A stretch of 44,291 nt of DNA from Myxococcales bacterium (GTDB taxonomy: Bacteria; Myxococcota_A; Polyangia; Haliangiales; Haliangiaceae), in NCBI GenBank assembly GCA_028287115.1, contig JAQBQF010000274.1, forward strand, positions 1 to 44,291. The letters are read 5' to 3'. The translations under genes were made by a program, and so were the position numbers. How positions within the stretch are numbered: the stretch's first letter is position 1; each line of letters begins with the position of its first letter. Shown piece by piece: positions 18,668 through 25,963 of this stretch. The notes under the pieces are model-generated. The model did not search any database and was not told the origin of the DNA. It saw nothing but the letters and a program-made list of their open reading frames with translations.

Positions 18668-18708
18668 CGTGTCTCGCGTGTCTCGCGTGTCTCGCGTGTC
18701 TCGCGTGT
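18668..18708. repeat. 9-base tandem repeat
   Basis: GTGTCTCGC is repeated about four and a half times without error in the gap after the CPBP protease gene. The perfect copies suggest recent slippage. It is too short and unspaced to be a CRISPR array. Confidence 0.75.
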
Positions 18709-18741
18709 TCGAGTTCTCCGGAGCATTGACGCATTACCGCC

Positions 18742-18758
18742 TCTCCGCGAGGCGGAGA
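18742..18758 (+). terminator. Short hairpin downstream of the CPBP gene
   Basis: Stem TCTCCGC/GCGGAGA of 7 bp with a 3-base loop, about 125 bases after the CPBP stop. No U-run follows, so it is a weak terminator candidate. Confidence 0.25.
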
Positions 18759-18830
18759 ACCGCAGATCGGGGGCGGAGATCATGGGCACGTCAACGCGAG
18801 CTAAGCGCGTTGCGGGTGGGGCCTCGAAGC

Positions 18831-18856
18831 GAATAGCGGGGAGATGGTTCAGTCAA
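18831..18856 (+). repeat. 26-base dispersed repeat, copy A
   Basis: Contains AATAGCGGGGA followed by TGGTTCAGTCA. It matches 22 of 26 positions of the sequence at 21879-21904 in the same orientation. The core AATAGCGGGGA recalls REP-type or degraded mobile-element sequence, which is an inference. Confidence 0.5.
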
Positions 18857-18967
18857 GCGTCGGCGCTGCATGGGGCGCAGGGTTCAGCGGTCGCGCGAGC
18901 ACTCCGTCCCATGCGATGAGCGAGTGGGCCCCAGCCCGCACGCGCGTGCTCGCGTGTTCGCGTTCAG

Positions 18968-19062
18968 CGGAGTGGAGGCGGAGGCGGAGGCGGAGGCGGA
19001 GGCGGAGGAGCGGAGGAGCGGAGGCGCGGAGGCGCGGAGGCGCGGAGGAGCGGAGGAGCGGA
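18968..19062. repeat. Purine-rich hexamer/octamer tandem repeats
   Basis: Repeated GGAGGC units merge into GGAGCG and GGCGCGGA units, giving almost pure purine with C on the plus strand. It lies just downstream of the tail-tube-like gene's stop on the minus strand. Such tracts can form triplex or quadruplex-like structures. Function unknown. Confidence 0.7.
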
Positions 19063-19101
19063 AGGCGCCACCAGAGCGGAATGGGCGTCGGCGCGAAGCG
19101 G

Positions 19102-20037
19102 CTAGGTGCCGCTCTTTTCCATGCCCAGGCCATCATTGCCATCGATGTCCATGCGGCCGACATAGAGCTCGAACTTCATCCGCTTGATCTGGTCGGACTT
19201 CGCCGTGCTCGCGACCATCCCGAGATGGAGCAACCCGACGTCAAAGAGATTGATCTGGAACAGCACCTTGTCGCGCGTCGGCGACAGGAACTCGAGCGAG
19301 CCCGTGGTCTGCGCTTCGAAGTCCTTCTGTCCGTTGACGACGCTCTTCTGGTACCAGTCGAGTAGTCCGTCGGCGTATTGCGCGGAGATCGTGCCGGTGA
19401 TGTTCGGAAACTCGATCTTCGTCGGCTCGATCTGCGGGAACCGATCGCCGCCCGTATAGAATTTCTTGACGCCTTGCTTGATCGTGAACGACTCGATCTT
19501 GTTCGCGTACTCGAGGCCTTTGACCTTATGGAGGTTCAAGCGAAAGCCCGAGCACGTCCACATCTTCTGCTTCTGGCCGACGGGGCCCGCGATCTGTTTG
19601 CCGTCGACTTTGTTGACGACGACCGTCTCGGGTTGAAACTTGAGCTTGAGATACGCCGCGTCTTTCGATGATCCGTCGAGCGCCGGGAACGTCGTCTCGG
19701 TGATCAGCGCGTTGTAGAAGTGGTGCTCGAACGTCGTGTAGTGGTTGAAGTCGGCGTGCGAGATCTGGCCGCTCCGGCGAACCCAGCTCTTGTTCCACGA
19801 GCCCTGGATCCACTTGAGGATGTCGTTCGCGCTCGCGAGGCCGAAGTCGACCGTGAACGGCTCGATCTCGGCGGTCGACGTGTGCTTGACCCGCGCGTTG
19901 TGCGGGCCGATCGGTTCGTCGATGAGGCTCTGTCGAACGTAGCCGCCATCGACCGACTTCAGATAGGCGGTCGAACGGAGACCGTCGATCAAAAGCTCGA
20001 AGTGTCCTGCGGTGTAAGAGCGCTTATCGACAGTCAT
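19102..20037 (-). CDS. Phage tail-tube-like protein, apparently two gp19-type units
   Basis: 311 aa, ATG at 20037 with GAGG upstream. No signal peptide. The N-terminal half (YTAGHFELLIDGLRSTAYLKSVDGGYVRQ, then PFTVDFGLASANDILKWIQGSW) has the feel of gp19/Hcp-like tail-tube proteins of contractile injection systems: a beta-strand start 'F.L.IDG', a polar loop, a helix ending in W. A similar layout recurs in the C-terminal half (GDRFPQIEPTKIEFPNITGTISAQYADGLLDWYQKSV, then FEAQTTGSLEFLSP and IKRMKFELYVGRMDI). Single tube proteins are about 150 aa, so this length suits a fused pair, or a tube-initiator/adaptor. No sheath, baseplate or ATPase genes are nearby. The assignment is by pattern only and should be read as tentative. 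Confidence 0.6.
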   Translation of the reverse strand: MTVDKRSYTAGHFELLIDGLRSTAYLKSVDGGYVRQSLIDEPIGPHNARVKHTSTAEIEPFTVDFGLASANDILKWIQGSWNKSWVRRSGQISHADFNHYTTFEHHFYNALITETTFPALDGSSKDAAYLKLKFQPETVVVNKVDGKQIAGPVGQKQKMWTCSGFRLNLHKVKGLEYANKIESFTIKQGVKKFYTGGDRFPQIEPTKIEFPNITGTISAQYADGLLDWYQKSVVNGQKDFEAQTTGSLEFLSPTRDKVLFQINLFDVGLLHLGMVASTAKSDQIKRMKFELYVGRMDIDGNDGLGMEKSGT

Positions 20038-20234
20038 GGAGCGGACCTCAGCTTATCGCTTTCTTCTTACGGTTACTGGAGCTTGGATCCCCCCGACCGG
20101 GCCTCCAAACCCCCATCCGAGACGCCCCAAATGGGGCCTGGCGATCTGGCTACCTCGAAACTGACGTGATTTCGAGAGATTGCCGCAAACCGTCGGGTGG
20201 AGGATCCGGCATGGGCCTTGTACAATGAGGGCAC
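20038..20234. promoter_or_regulatory. Divergent upstream region of tail-tube-like and SH3/barrel genes
   Basis: This 197-base gap must hold the promoters for both divergent genes. A near-palindrome GCCCCAAATGGGGC at 20124-20137 (6-bp arms) could be an operator or a small hairpin. I see no convincing -35/-10 pair on either strand. Confidence 0.3.
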
Positions 20235-21860
20235 ATGAGGGTTCGGGCCCTGATCATTATCGTCGCGTTGGCTGCGTTGTTTGGGACCGCGCACGCCGAG
20301 AAGGTGAAAGCGAACCAATCCACCAAGGTGTTCAGCCGGCCGGGCGAGCAGGCCAAGGTCGTGCTGAAGGTCAAGTCCGGGCAGGGCATGACCGTCATCG
20401 GCAAGGAAGGACGATGGCTCAAGGTCCGAGTCCAGGGCCGCACCGGCTACGTCGCGCGCAGCACGGTCGACATGCCGGACGACGACGAGATCGTTCGCAA
20501 CACGCGACGTCGCCCGTTCGTCGATGGTCGCGGCACGAAGCGCGGCTTTGGCGGCGATGGCGGTCCCGACGATCGCGTCGGCGCCGATGCGACCGGAGAT
20601 GGCCAAGACGACAAGTCGGCGGAGGACGAGACGCCTAAGAAGCCGAAGAAGGCGAGCGACGACGAGGAAGACGCTCCGAAAAAACCGAAGAAGGCGAGCA
20701 GCGACGACGAAGAAGACGCGCCCAAGAAGCCGAAGAAGCACGGCGATGATGAAGAAGACGCTCCCAAGAAGCCGAAGAAGGCGAGCAGCGACGATGAAGA
20801 AGACGCGCCGCAGAAGCCCAAGGGCGACGACGACGAAGCCAAGGTCACCGATGACGATGGCGGTGGAGACAAGACCGACGAGCGCCCGATGGCACACGTC
20901 AGCTCGAAGACGAAGGTGTTCGCCGAACGCGACGAGGAGAGCGAAGCGCAGTTCACGGCTCGGCCGACCGACATCCTTTATCCGACCGACACCAAGGGCA
21001 AATGGACGATGGTCGAGAACGAGGAGGGCGACGCGGGCTGGGTGAAGACCACGATGCTCGATTCCGAGGAGGGCGGTGGCGGGTCACGCAAGCGCACGAT
21101 GGAGCTGCGCGCACGCGGTGGCGTCTCGCTACTCAGTCAAGGCATGCGGTCCGCGGGTGGAACGGTGACGCTGCCCGATAACTACAACGTCAGTACCTCC
21201 GCGATCGCGCTCGCCATCGGCGGTGCCGTCCTGGTGCCTTACGGCAAGGACTACGTGCTCGGTGGCGATCTCGCCTACGACCTCAGCAAGGCCGTTCCAG
21301 GCATCTTCTACGATCCTGACGGTCCCGCCGGCCCGATGCCGGGATCGAACATCGGCATCACGCTTCACAACCTGAACGTGCGGCTGCTCGCCGGTTACGA
21401 CTTTCACAAGAAGAACGGCATGACGCTGTTCGCTCGGCTCGGCTATCACTACCAAGCGTTCCAGGTCTCGGACGTCGCCGACTTCACGAAGAACACGGCG
21501 AAGCTGCCGCAGGAGGTCTACAAGGCACCGTCCATCGGTGTCGCGATCGCGATGCCACAGCTGACCGACAAGATCGGGATCCGGTTCAGCCTCGACGCGG
21601 TGCTGGCCGGCGCGAGCGTCACGCAGACCAAGAACCTCGAGGACGGCGCCGACCCGAGCGCCAAGAGCGTCGACGTCGGCGGCCTGATCTCTTACAAGTG
21701 GCAGAAGACGATGTCGCTGCAGGGCACCTACGATCTCAACTACGCGAGCTACAGCTTCGGCGCCGCGGTCGCAAACTCGATGCGCGGACATACCGGAACG
21801 GGGGTCGGCCGCACCGACATCTTCCACACGATCACGTTCGGTATCGCCTACGGCTTCTAA
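20235..21860 (+). CDS. Exported SH3-domain protein with Lys/Asp repeats and C-terminal beta-barrel
   Basis: 541 aa, ATG at 20235. Residues 1-21 are a signal peptide ending AHA. About 22-82 is an SH3b-type domain (TKVFSRPGEQAKVVLKVKSGQGMTVIGKEGRWLKVRVQGRTGYV). About 130-215 is a low-complexity linker with four copies of DDEEDAPKKPKKASS-like repeats. About 222-285 is a second SH3b-like unit (SSKTKVFAERDEESE...GKWTMVENEEGDAGWVKTTML). From about 298 the protein has alternating strands (ELRARGGVSLL, VLGGDLAYDLS, LNVRLLAGYDFH, TLFARLGYHYQAF) and ends IAYGF with a terminal Phe, the usual signal for outer-membrane barrel insertion. It is likely an outer-membrane protein whose SH3 domains touch peptidoglycan (inference). 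Confidence 0.85.
   Translation: MRVRALIIIVALAALFGTAHAEKVKANQSTKVFSRPGEQAKVVLKVKSGQGMTVIGKEGRWLKVRVQGRTGYVARSTVDMPDDDEIVRNTRRRPFVDGRGTKRGFGGDGGPDDRVGADATGDGQDDKSAEDETPKKPKKASDDEEDAPKKPKKASSDDEEDAPKKPKKHGDDEEDAPKKPKKASSDDEEDAPQKPKGDDDEAKVTDDDGGGDKTDERPMAHVSSKTKVFAERDEESEAQFTARPTDILYPTDTKGKWTMVENEEGDAGWVKTTMLDSEEGGGGSRKRTMELRARGGVSLLSQGMRSAGGTVTLPDNYNVSTSAIALAIGGAVLVPYGKDYVLGGDLAYDLSKAVPGIFYDPDGPAGPMPGSNIGITLHNLNVRLLAGYDFHKKNGMTLFARLGYHYQAFQVSDVADFTKNTAKLPQEVYKAPSIGVAIAMPQLTDKIGIRFSLDAVLAGASVTQTKNLEDGADPSAKSVDVGGLISYKWQKTMSLQGTYDLNYASYSFGAAVANSMRGHTGTGVGRTDIFHTITFGIAYGF
20630..20822 (+). repeat. Repeats encoding DDEEDAPKKPKKASS units
   Basis: Four imperfect in-frame copies of a roughly 45-base unit encode alternating acidic (DDEEDA) and basic (PKKPKK) stretches in the SH3/barrel protein. 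The acidic and basic runs may pair within or between chains. Confidence 0.7.
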
Positions 21861-21878
21861 GAGCTCTCCCGTAATGGC

Positions 21879-21904
21879 GGAATAGCGGGGACGTGGTCCA
21901 GTCA
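21879..21904 (+). repeat. 26-base dispersed repeat, copy B
   Basis: AATAGCGGGGA then CGTGGTCCAGTCA, the same orientation as the copy at 18831-18856 with four mismatches. Its last three bases form the stop codon of the 89-aa gene on the minus strand. It lies in the 41-base convergent gap after the barrel gene. Confidence 0.5.
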
Positions 21905-22171
21905 GCCCGGCGGCTTCATCACGAGCGAGGCCGCTTGCTCGCGCAGGATCTTGAGCACGATGTCGTTGATCGTGTCGCCGCGGTCGAGGCTCTCGCGATA
22001 GCGGTCGGCCATCTCGGTGTACTCGAGGAAGACCGGCGTGAATTCTTCGAATGACAGCTTCTTGATCAGCTTGCCTGCGAACTTCGCGAACGCACCGGGC
22101 GCCACATCCCCGACCTCGGTCTGAAACCGGTCGAGGTACTCGTGGTAGCGGCCTGGCAGATCGTCGAGCAA
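21902..22171 (-). CDS. 89-aa protein, third member of the ParA cassette
   Basis: 89 aa from a TTG at 22171. An in-frame stop lies seven codons upstream and no ATG or GTG is available before residue 54, so TTG is the best start. The sequence (LPGRYHEYLDRFQTEVGDVAPGAFAKFAGKLIKKLSFEEFTPVFLEYTEMADRY) is mainly helical and amphipathic, with mixed charge and no membrane segment. It reads like a small adaptor. No family recognised. It starts 26 bases after the RHH gene on the same strand, so it is probably in the same transcript. It may contact ParA or the RHH protein (inference). Confidence 0.68.
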   Translation of the reverse strand: MLDDLPGRYHEYLDRFQTEVGDVAPGAFAKFAGKLIKKLSFEEFTPVFLEYTEMADRYRESLDRGDTINDIVLKILREQAASLVMKPPG

Positions 22172-22197
22172 GCCGAGATTGTAGGCCGATCAGCGCG

Positions 22198-22545
22198 TTA
22201 CTGGCGAGGCGTGGGCAGCTTGTCGATGTCGATCTGGCTGAGTGCGAGGCGAATCAGCTGAGACTTGTTCGCTTTGGTCCAGCCACGGCGCTTGAGCTCG
22301 GCGACCTTCGCATCGAGGTCCTCGAGATCGCGCGTGTACATCGAGATGCAGATCACTTTGTAGTGCGTCGGCCTCACGGCCTTCGCGCCGCGCGGCTTAC
22401 GCGCCTCGTCTGTCTCGCTGGCCAGCGTCCGCTGGCTCGCTCCATTTCGGCTGCCCTCGGGAGTCCGGCGCCCGTAATACTCCTCGCTGAGGATCGCGTC
22501 GGCGTCACTCAGCGGATCGTGGGCCATGAGCTTGTCTTCTTTCAT
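22198..22545 (-). CDS. Ribbon-helix-helix-like partner of ParA
   Basis: 115 aa, ATG at 22545, overlapping the parA-like stop by four bases (ATGA). Residues 1-55 are polar, disordered and basic (RRTPEGSRNGASQRT, KPRGAKAVR). The C-terminal half (THYKVICISMYTRDLEDLDAKVAELKRRGWTKANKSQLIRLALSQID) has the strand-helix-helix pattern of RHH DNA-binding proteins. This matches the organisation of ParG/Omega-type partners: a flexible basic N-terminus that can stimulate the ParA ATPase, and an RHH dimer that binds the centromere-like site. It could instead be an autorepressor. No iteron-like direct repeats are obvious upstream of the operon. Confidence 0.78.
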   Translation of the reverse strand: MKEDKLMAHDPLSDADAILSEEYYGRRTPEGSRNGASQRTLASETDEARKPRGAKAVRPTHYKVICISMYTRDLEDLDAKVAELKRRGWTKANKSQLIRLALSQIDIDKLPTPRQ

Positions 22546-23522
22546 AACGTCCTTAGGTCAGTTTGAGATTCCGTCGCTCGCGCGCCGAGGTCTGGGTGAA
22601 GCGTCGTTTCGGTTTGCGCCGAGGTGGCGAGGACCCAATCGACAACTCGGTTGTAGTCAGCAGCACCGTGTGAGGTCGGCGCGTATTCGAAGATCGTCTT
22701 GCGATGGCTCGGGGCTTCGGCGAGCCGCGTGTTGTGGCGAATCGGCTCGAGACACTTCGTCTTGAAGTGACCTTGCAGCGTCTCTAGCACCTCGCGCGCG
22801 AGGCGCGTACGGCCGTCGTAGAACGTGGGCAGCACGGCCGAGACGCGCACGGCATGTCCGAGGTGGCGCTCGACGTCTTTGATCGTGCGCAGCACCTGTT
22901 TGACGCCGACGAGTGCGAGGTAATCGCAAGTGACCGGGATGATGACCTCGTCGGCGTACGACAGCGCGTTCTGATTGAGGAGGTTCAGCGAAGGACCGCA
23001 ATCGATGATCACGTAGTCGTAGCGCCGAGAGATCTGGAGGAGGTTCAGCCGCTTCAGCAGGATCCTCGATCGCTGATCAGTGTTCTGACGAGCGAGCCAG
23101 ATCTCCGCGGCTGCGAGCGTCGAGTCCGACGTGATCACGTCGAGATGCTTGCGCACCGGCACCGACTCGTCGATCGGATCGGCGTTCTCGACGAGCACGT
23201 GGTAGAGCGATTTCTCGCCGTTGACGCCAAGTGACACGCCGACGTTGCCTTGCGCGTCGGTATCGATCAGCAAGACTTCGTGCTCGCGCTCGGCGAGGCC
23301 GGCCGCGAGGTTGACGGCGGTCGTGGTCTTACCCGTGCCGCCTTTCTGATTGAGGATCGCGACACGACGCGCGCGCTTTGCGCGGAAAGACTCGTCACCA
23401 AGACCCGACTTGCGGCACTCGAGCGAGCAGAAGTGATTCTTCTGACCGTCCGAGGTCACCGCGATTTGAAATACGAAGGCCGGGCGGAACGCCTGCCCAC
23501 ACGCGCTACACGTCTTCTCCAT
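22542..23522 (-). CDS. ParA-like partition ATPase with N-terminal zinc finger
   Basis: 326 aa from the ATG at 23522. Residues 3-40 hold a CxxC...CxxxC zinc finger (CSACGQAF, then HFCSLECRKSG) similar to TRASH/MYM-type fingers, an unusual addition to ParA. The ATPase follows with the deviant Walker A KGGTGKTTTAVNLAAGLA, the switch I-like LLIDTDAQGNVG, Walker B YVIIDCGPSLNLL and the later VLPTFYDGRTRLAREVLETL typical of ParA/Soj. ParA proteins bind nucleoid DNA as ATP dimers and position plasmids, chromosomes or protein assemblies. The C-terminal 25 residues are disordered. The gene heads an operon with the RHH and 89-aa genes. The cargo is unknown, and the chromosomal ParAB would normally lie elsewhere. 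Confidence 0.92.
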   Translation of the reverse strand: MEKTCSACGQAFRPAFVFQIAVTSDGQKNHFCSLECRKSGLGDESFRAKRARRVAILNQKGGTGKTTTAVNLAAGLAEREHEVLLIDTDAQGNVGVSLGVNGEKSLYHVLVENADPIDESVPVRKHLDVITSDSTLAAAEIWLARQNTDQRSRILLKRLNLLQISRRYDYVIIDCGPSLNLLNQNALSYADEVIIPVTCDYLALVGVKQVLRTIKDVERHLGHAVRVSAVLPTFYDGRTRLAREVLETLQGHFKTKCLEPIRHNTRLAEAPSHRKTIFEYAPTSHGAADYNRVVDWVLATSAQTETTLHPDLGARATESQTDLRTL

Positions 23523-23600
23523 CCCCTTATCGAAGCGGCATGGCGACGATGGGGGCAACTTTTCGACCGGCACTTCGAACGCCGGAGCTATAGTCGCGCC
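23523..23600. promoter_or_regulatory. Divergent 78-base promoter region
   Basis: This gap separates the ParA-like operon (minus) from the FIST-kinase pair (plus), so both promoters must lie here or within the gene ends. I see no clear sigma-70 boxes. If the RHH protein is an autorepressor or centromere binder, this is the natural place for its site. Confidence 0.35.
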
Positions 23601-24728
23601 GTGATCGCTAGGCGTGTGATGGCAGTGGGGACGGACGCGGAACACGTCGCCGGGCAGCTGTCGAGCGCACTCTCGGGCGAGGGGCTCGTGGTCGCCTTCG
23701 TGTTCGCGGACTGGAGGATCGACGCAGCGGTGCTCGCCGGTGCCATGCAGCGCACGCTGCCGATTCCTGTGGTCGGGTGTACGACGGTCGGCGTGCTGAG
23801 CACCGAACCGGCGGCGACGGCGACCGCGATCGGCCTGTACGGAGACTGGCTGCGCGTCGGCATCGGTGTTGCCGCGGAGCTCCCCAAGTCGCCGCTCGTG
23901 CGGAGTCGCGATGCGGTTCATCAGGCGGCCGCGGCGCTCGGGACCGACGTCGAGCGGCTCGATCCCACGCGGCACGTCGCGGTCACGCTCGTCGACGGCA
24001 GTTGTGGCGTCGAAGAAGCATTCTGTATCGGCTCTGCCGTGTCGGCGCCGCAGATCCGGTTCATCGGTGGCTCGGCGGCGACCGAGGTTCCATCGAACCG
24101 GCGCTGCTTCGTTCTGGTCAACGGCGAGGCGCTCGCCGATGCCGCCGTCGTCGTCCTGCTCGAGACGCAGTTGCCGTTCGACGTCGTGACGTCATCGCAC
24201 CTCGTCTCGACCGATGTTCGGACCGTTGTCACCGCGGCGAACGGCCGCGCGATCGACGAGCTCGACGGCCGGCCCGCCGCCGATCGATTTCGCGAGCTCG
24301 TCGCGCAGCTCGGCACCAAGCTCGACGAGTCGCGACCCTCCGAGTACGCGTTCGCGCGGTTTGTCGACGGCATGCCGTACGTGCGGTCGATGACTCACAT
24401 CGAGGGCACGCGGATTCACCTCGCGAGCGCCGTCGAGACCGGTCACGTGCTGCGCGTGATGCGTCCGGGAGACCTGATCGGAGTGACGCGCGGCGCTCTT
24501 GCGGCGTCCGCGCTGCGCGTCGGCGGCAAGATGGGTGCGTTGCTCGCGTTCTCGTGCATCAGCCGGCACTGGCACGCCGCGGCGCGCGGGATCGAGAGCG
24601 AGCTCGCAAAGATCTACGCCGAGTACCCGACGGCCGGCTTTCAGACGCAGGGTGAGCAGACCGGCATGTTGCTCGTCAATCACACGTTGACCGCGCTCGC
24701 CATCGGAGCGCCCGAGGAGCATCGGTGA
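23601..24728 (+). CDS. FIST-domain sensory protein
   Basis: 375 aa from the GTG at 23601; the frame is open further upstream into the ParA promoter region but has no better start. The N-terminal FIST part runs from about residue 15 (GLVVAFVFADWRIDAAVLAGAMQRTLPIPVVGCTTVGVLST), with the typical VVGCTTxG. Next come the mid-domain motif (RFIGGSAATE) and FIST_C (from about 225), which ends GKMGALLAFSCISRHW then YPTAGFQTQGEQTGMLLVNHTLTALAIG. FIST proteins are cytoplasmic sensors thought to bind small ligands such as amino acids and pass signals to kinases or cyclases. It overlaps the histidine kinase gene by four bases (GTGA), so the two almost certainly work as a pair. Confidence 0.93.
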   Translation: MIARRVMAVGTDAEHVAGQLSSALSGEGLVVAFVFADWRIDAAVLAGAMQRTLPIPVVGCTTVGVLSTEPAATATAIGLYGDWLRVGIGVAAELPKSPLVRSRDAVHQAAAALGTDVERLDPTRHVAVTLVDGSCGVEEAFCIGSAVSAPQIRFIGGSAATEVPSNRRCFVLVNGEALADAAVVVLLETQLPFDVVTSSHLVSTDVRTVVTAANGRAIDELDGRPAADRFRELVAQLGTKLDESRPSEYAFARFVDGMPYVRSMTHIEGTRIHLASAVETGHVLRVMRPGDLIGVTRGALAASALRVGGKMGALLAFSCISRHWHAAARGIESELAKIYAEYPTAGFQTQGEQTGMLLVNHTLTALAIGAPEEHR

Positions 24729-25786
24729 CCAAGTCCGAGGATCGAATCTGCGAGCTCGAGGCCGAGCTCAGTGCCGCCCAGCGCACGATCGACGTGCTGA
24801 TCGCTCGCGTCGAGCGTGCGGGCTCGACCGCGCCGATGCAGACCGAGCTGTTCGACGCGGCGGTCCGGCTCGGCAACGTCCTCGAGGAGCGAACGCGCGA
24901 AGTCGAAGCCGCACGCGCCGAGTTCCGAGCGCTGCGCGCGAACCTCGATCAGATCGTCCGTCAACGCACGCGAGCTCTCGCGGAGTCCGAGGCACAGCTG
25001 CGCGCGAAGAACGTCGAGCTCGAGAAGCAGAGCCGGATCAAGGCGCAGTTCATCTCGATCGCTGCGCACGAGCTGCGGACGCCGCTGACGAGCATCGTCG
25101 GCTATCTCGATCTGTTCACGGAAGGTCGGTTCGGCGATCTGCCACCGATGCTCGAGCGACCGATCGGATCGGTCCGGCGCAACGCGCACCGCCTGAAGCG
25201 GCTCGTCGATGACATGCTCGACGTCAATCGGATCGAATCCGGCAGGATGTTCCTGCGCCGCGAAGCGGTCGACCTCGGTGACGTCGTTCGCGACGTCGTC
25301 ACCGAGCTGTTGCCGCTTGCCCGGGCGCGCAACCAGCAGATCGAGACTCACATCGAGCCCCTCGAACAGCTCGATGCCGACCGCGACAAGCTGCACCAGA
25401 TCGCGGTGAATCTCGTGTCGAATGCGATCCGCTACACCCCGGAGTCCGGTGCGATCGCGATCGGTGTCGATGAAGCGCCGCGCGAGCGCTATCCCGGTGG
25501 CTGGGCACGGCTCCGCGTGCGCGATAACGGCGTCGGGATCGCCGAGCAAGACCGCCAGCGCATCTTCGACCCGTTCCTCCATCCCAAGCCGGCCAAACAC
25601 CACACGTCCGCCGGCCCGGACTCGGCCGGCCTCGGGCTCTACATCGCGCGCGGCTTGATCGAGCTGCACGGCGGCCTGATCACCGTCGACTCGCAGCCGG
25701 AGGTGTTCACCGAGTTCACGGTCCTTCTGCCGTTCAAGTCGCCGTCCGAGACGCGCCCGGCGCCGCCACCGTCAGTCCGGCCGTAA
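24725..25786 (+). CDS. Soluble sensor histidine kinase coupled to FIST protein
   Basis: 353 aa, GTG start at 24725 inside the FIST stop. No membrane segment is present. Residues about 1-105 form a coiled coil (Glu/Arg/Leu-rich). The HisKA box is AAHELRTPLTSIVGYLDLF with His115. The HATPase domain shows HQIAVNLVSNAIRYTPES (N box), RVRDNGVGI (G1) and SAGLGLYIARGLIELHGG (G2). It should autophosphorylate His115 in response to the FIST protein. No response regulator gene is adjacent. The OmpR-type regulator at 28.6 kb is paired with another kinase, so the partner of this one is an orphan regulator elsewhere (inference). Confidence 0.94.
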   Translation: MTKSEDRICELEAELSAAQRTIDVLIARVERAGSTAPMQTELFDAAVRLGNVLEERTREVEAARAEFRALRANLDQIVRQRTRALAESEAQLRAKNVELEKQSRIKAQFISIAAHELRTPLTSIVGYLDLFTEGRFGDLPPMLERPIGSVRRNAHRLKRLVDDMLDVNRIESGRMFLRREAVDLGDVVRDVVTELLPLARARNQQIETHIEPLEQLDADRDKLHQIAVNLVSNAIRYTPESGAIAIGVDEAPRERYPGGWARLRVRDNGVGIAEQDRQRIFDPFLHPKPAKHHTSAGPDSAGLGLYIARGLIELHGGLITVDSQPEVFTEFTVLLPFKSPSETRPAPPPSVRP

Positions 25787-25910
25787 CCCTCTCGCGCACG
25801 CCGGCAACGGCCGTGTCCGATCGCGGAGACCTTTCGATCCAAGGCCCGCACCCAAGTGGGGGGCGGTTGCGGGATGACTCTCTGGGTTTCCTCTCGACCG
25901 AAACGAAATC

Positions 25911-25943
25911 GGGGAACCGGAAGCGAGCGCTTCGCGGTTCCCC
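25911..25943. terminator. Strong hairpin between convergent genes
   Basis: GGGGAACC pairs with GGTTCCCC, with further AAGC/GCTT pairing inside, in the gap between the FIST-kinase unit (stop 25786) and the H1-tail protein gene (stop 25964, minus). It could terminate both. No strong U-run is seen. The rest of the 177-base gap holds nothing else I can name. Confidence 0.55.
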
Positions 25944-25963
25944 TGGGTTCGACAGCGGGCCGG

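Larger units (their letters stand above)
18619..19101. other. 483-base noncoding stretch rich in GC tandem repeats
   Basis: No supportable gene lies here. It holds, in order: about four copies of a 9-base GTGTCTCGC unit (18668-18708), a hairpin at 18742-18758, one copy of a 26-base dispersed repeat (18831-18856), and a second degenerate block of the ACGCGCGTG...TTCGNGTTC type (18937-18966). A long purine-rich run of GGAGGC/GGAGCG units (about 18968-19062) ends it. The two blocks at 18645-18730 and 18918-18975 share the order GGGCCC, GCACGCGCGTG, GTGTTCG and GGAG, which suggests an old duplication. Confidence 0.6.

Noticed and set aside
18668..18708. Possible CRISPR or attachment-site repeats
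   Set aside because: Nine-base units with no spacers, no cas genes, no integrase and no tRNA nearby.
22542..23522. Evidence of an integrated plasmid from the ParA gene
   Set aside because: No replication initiator, iterons, origin-like repeats, relaxase or integrase are seen around it, and base composition matches the neighbours.
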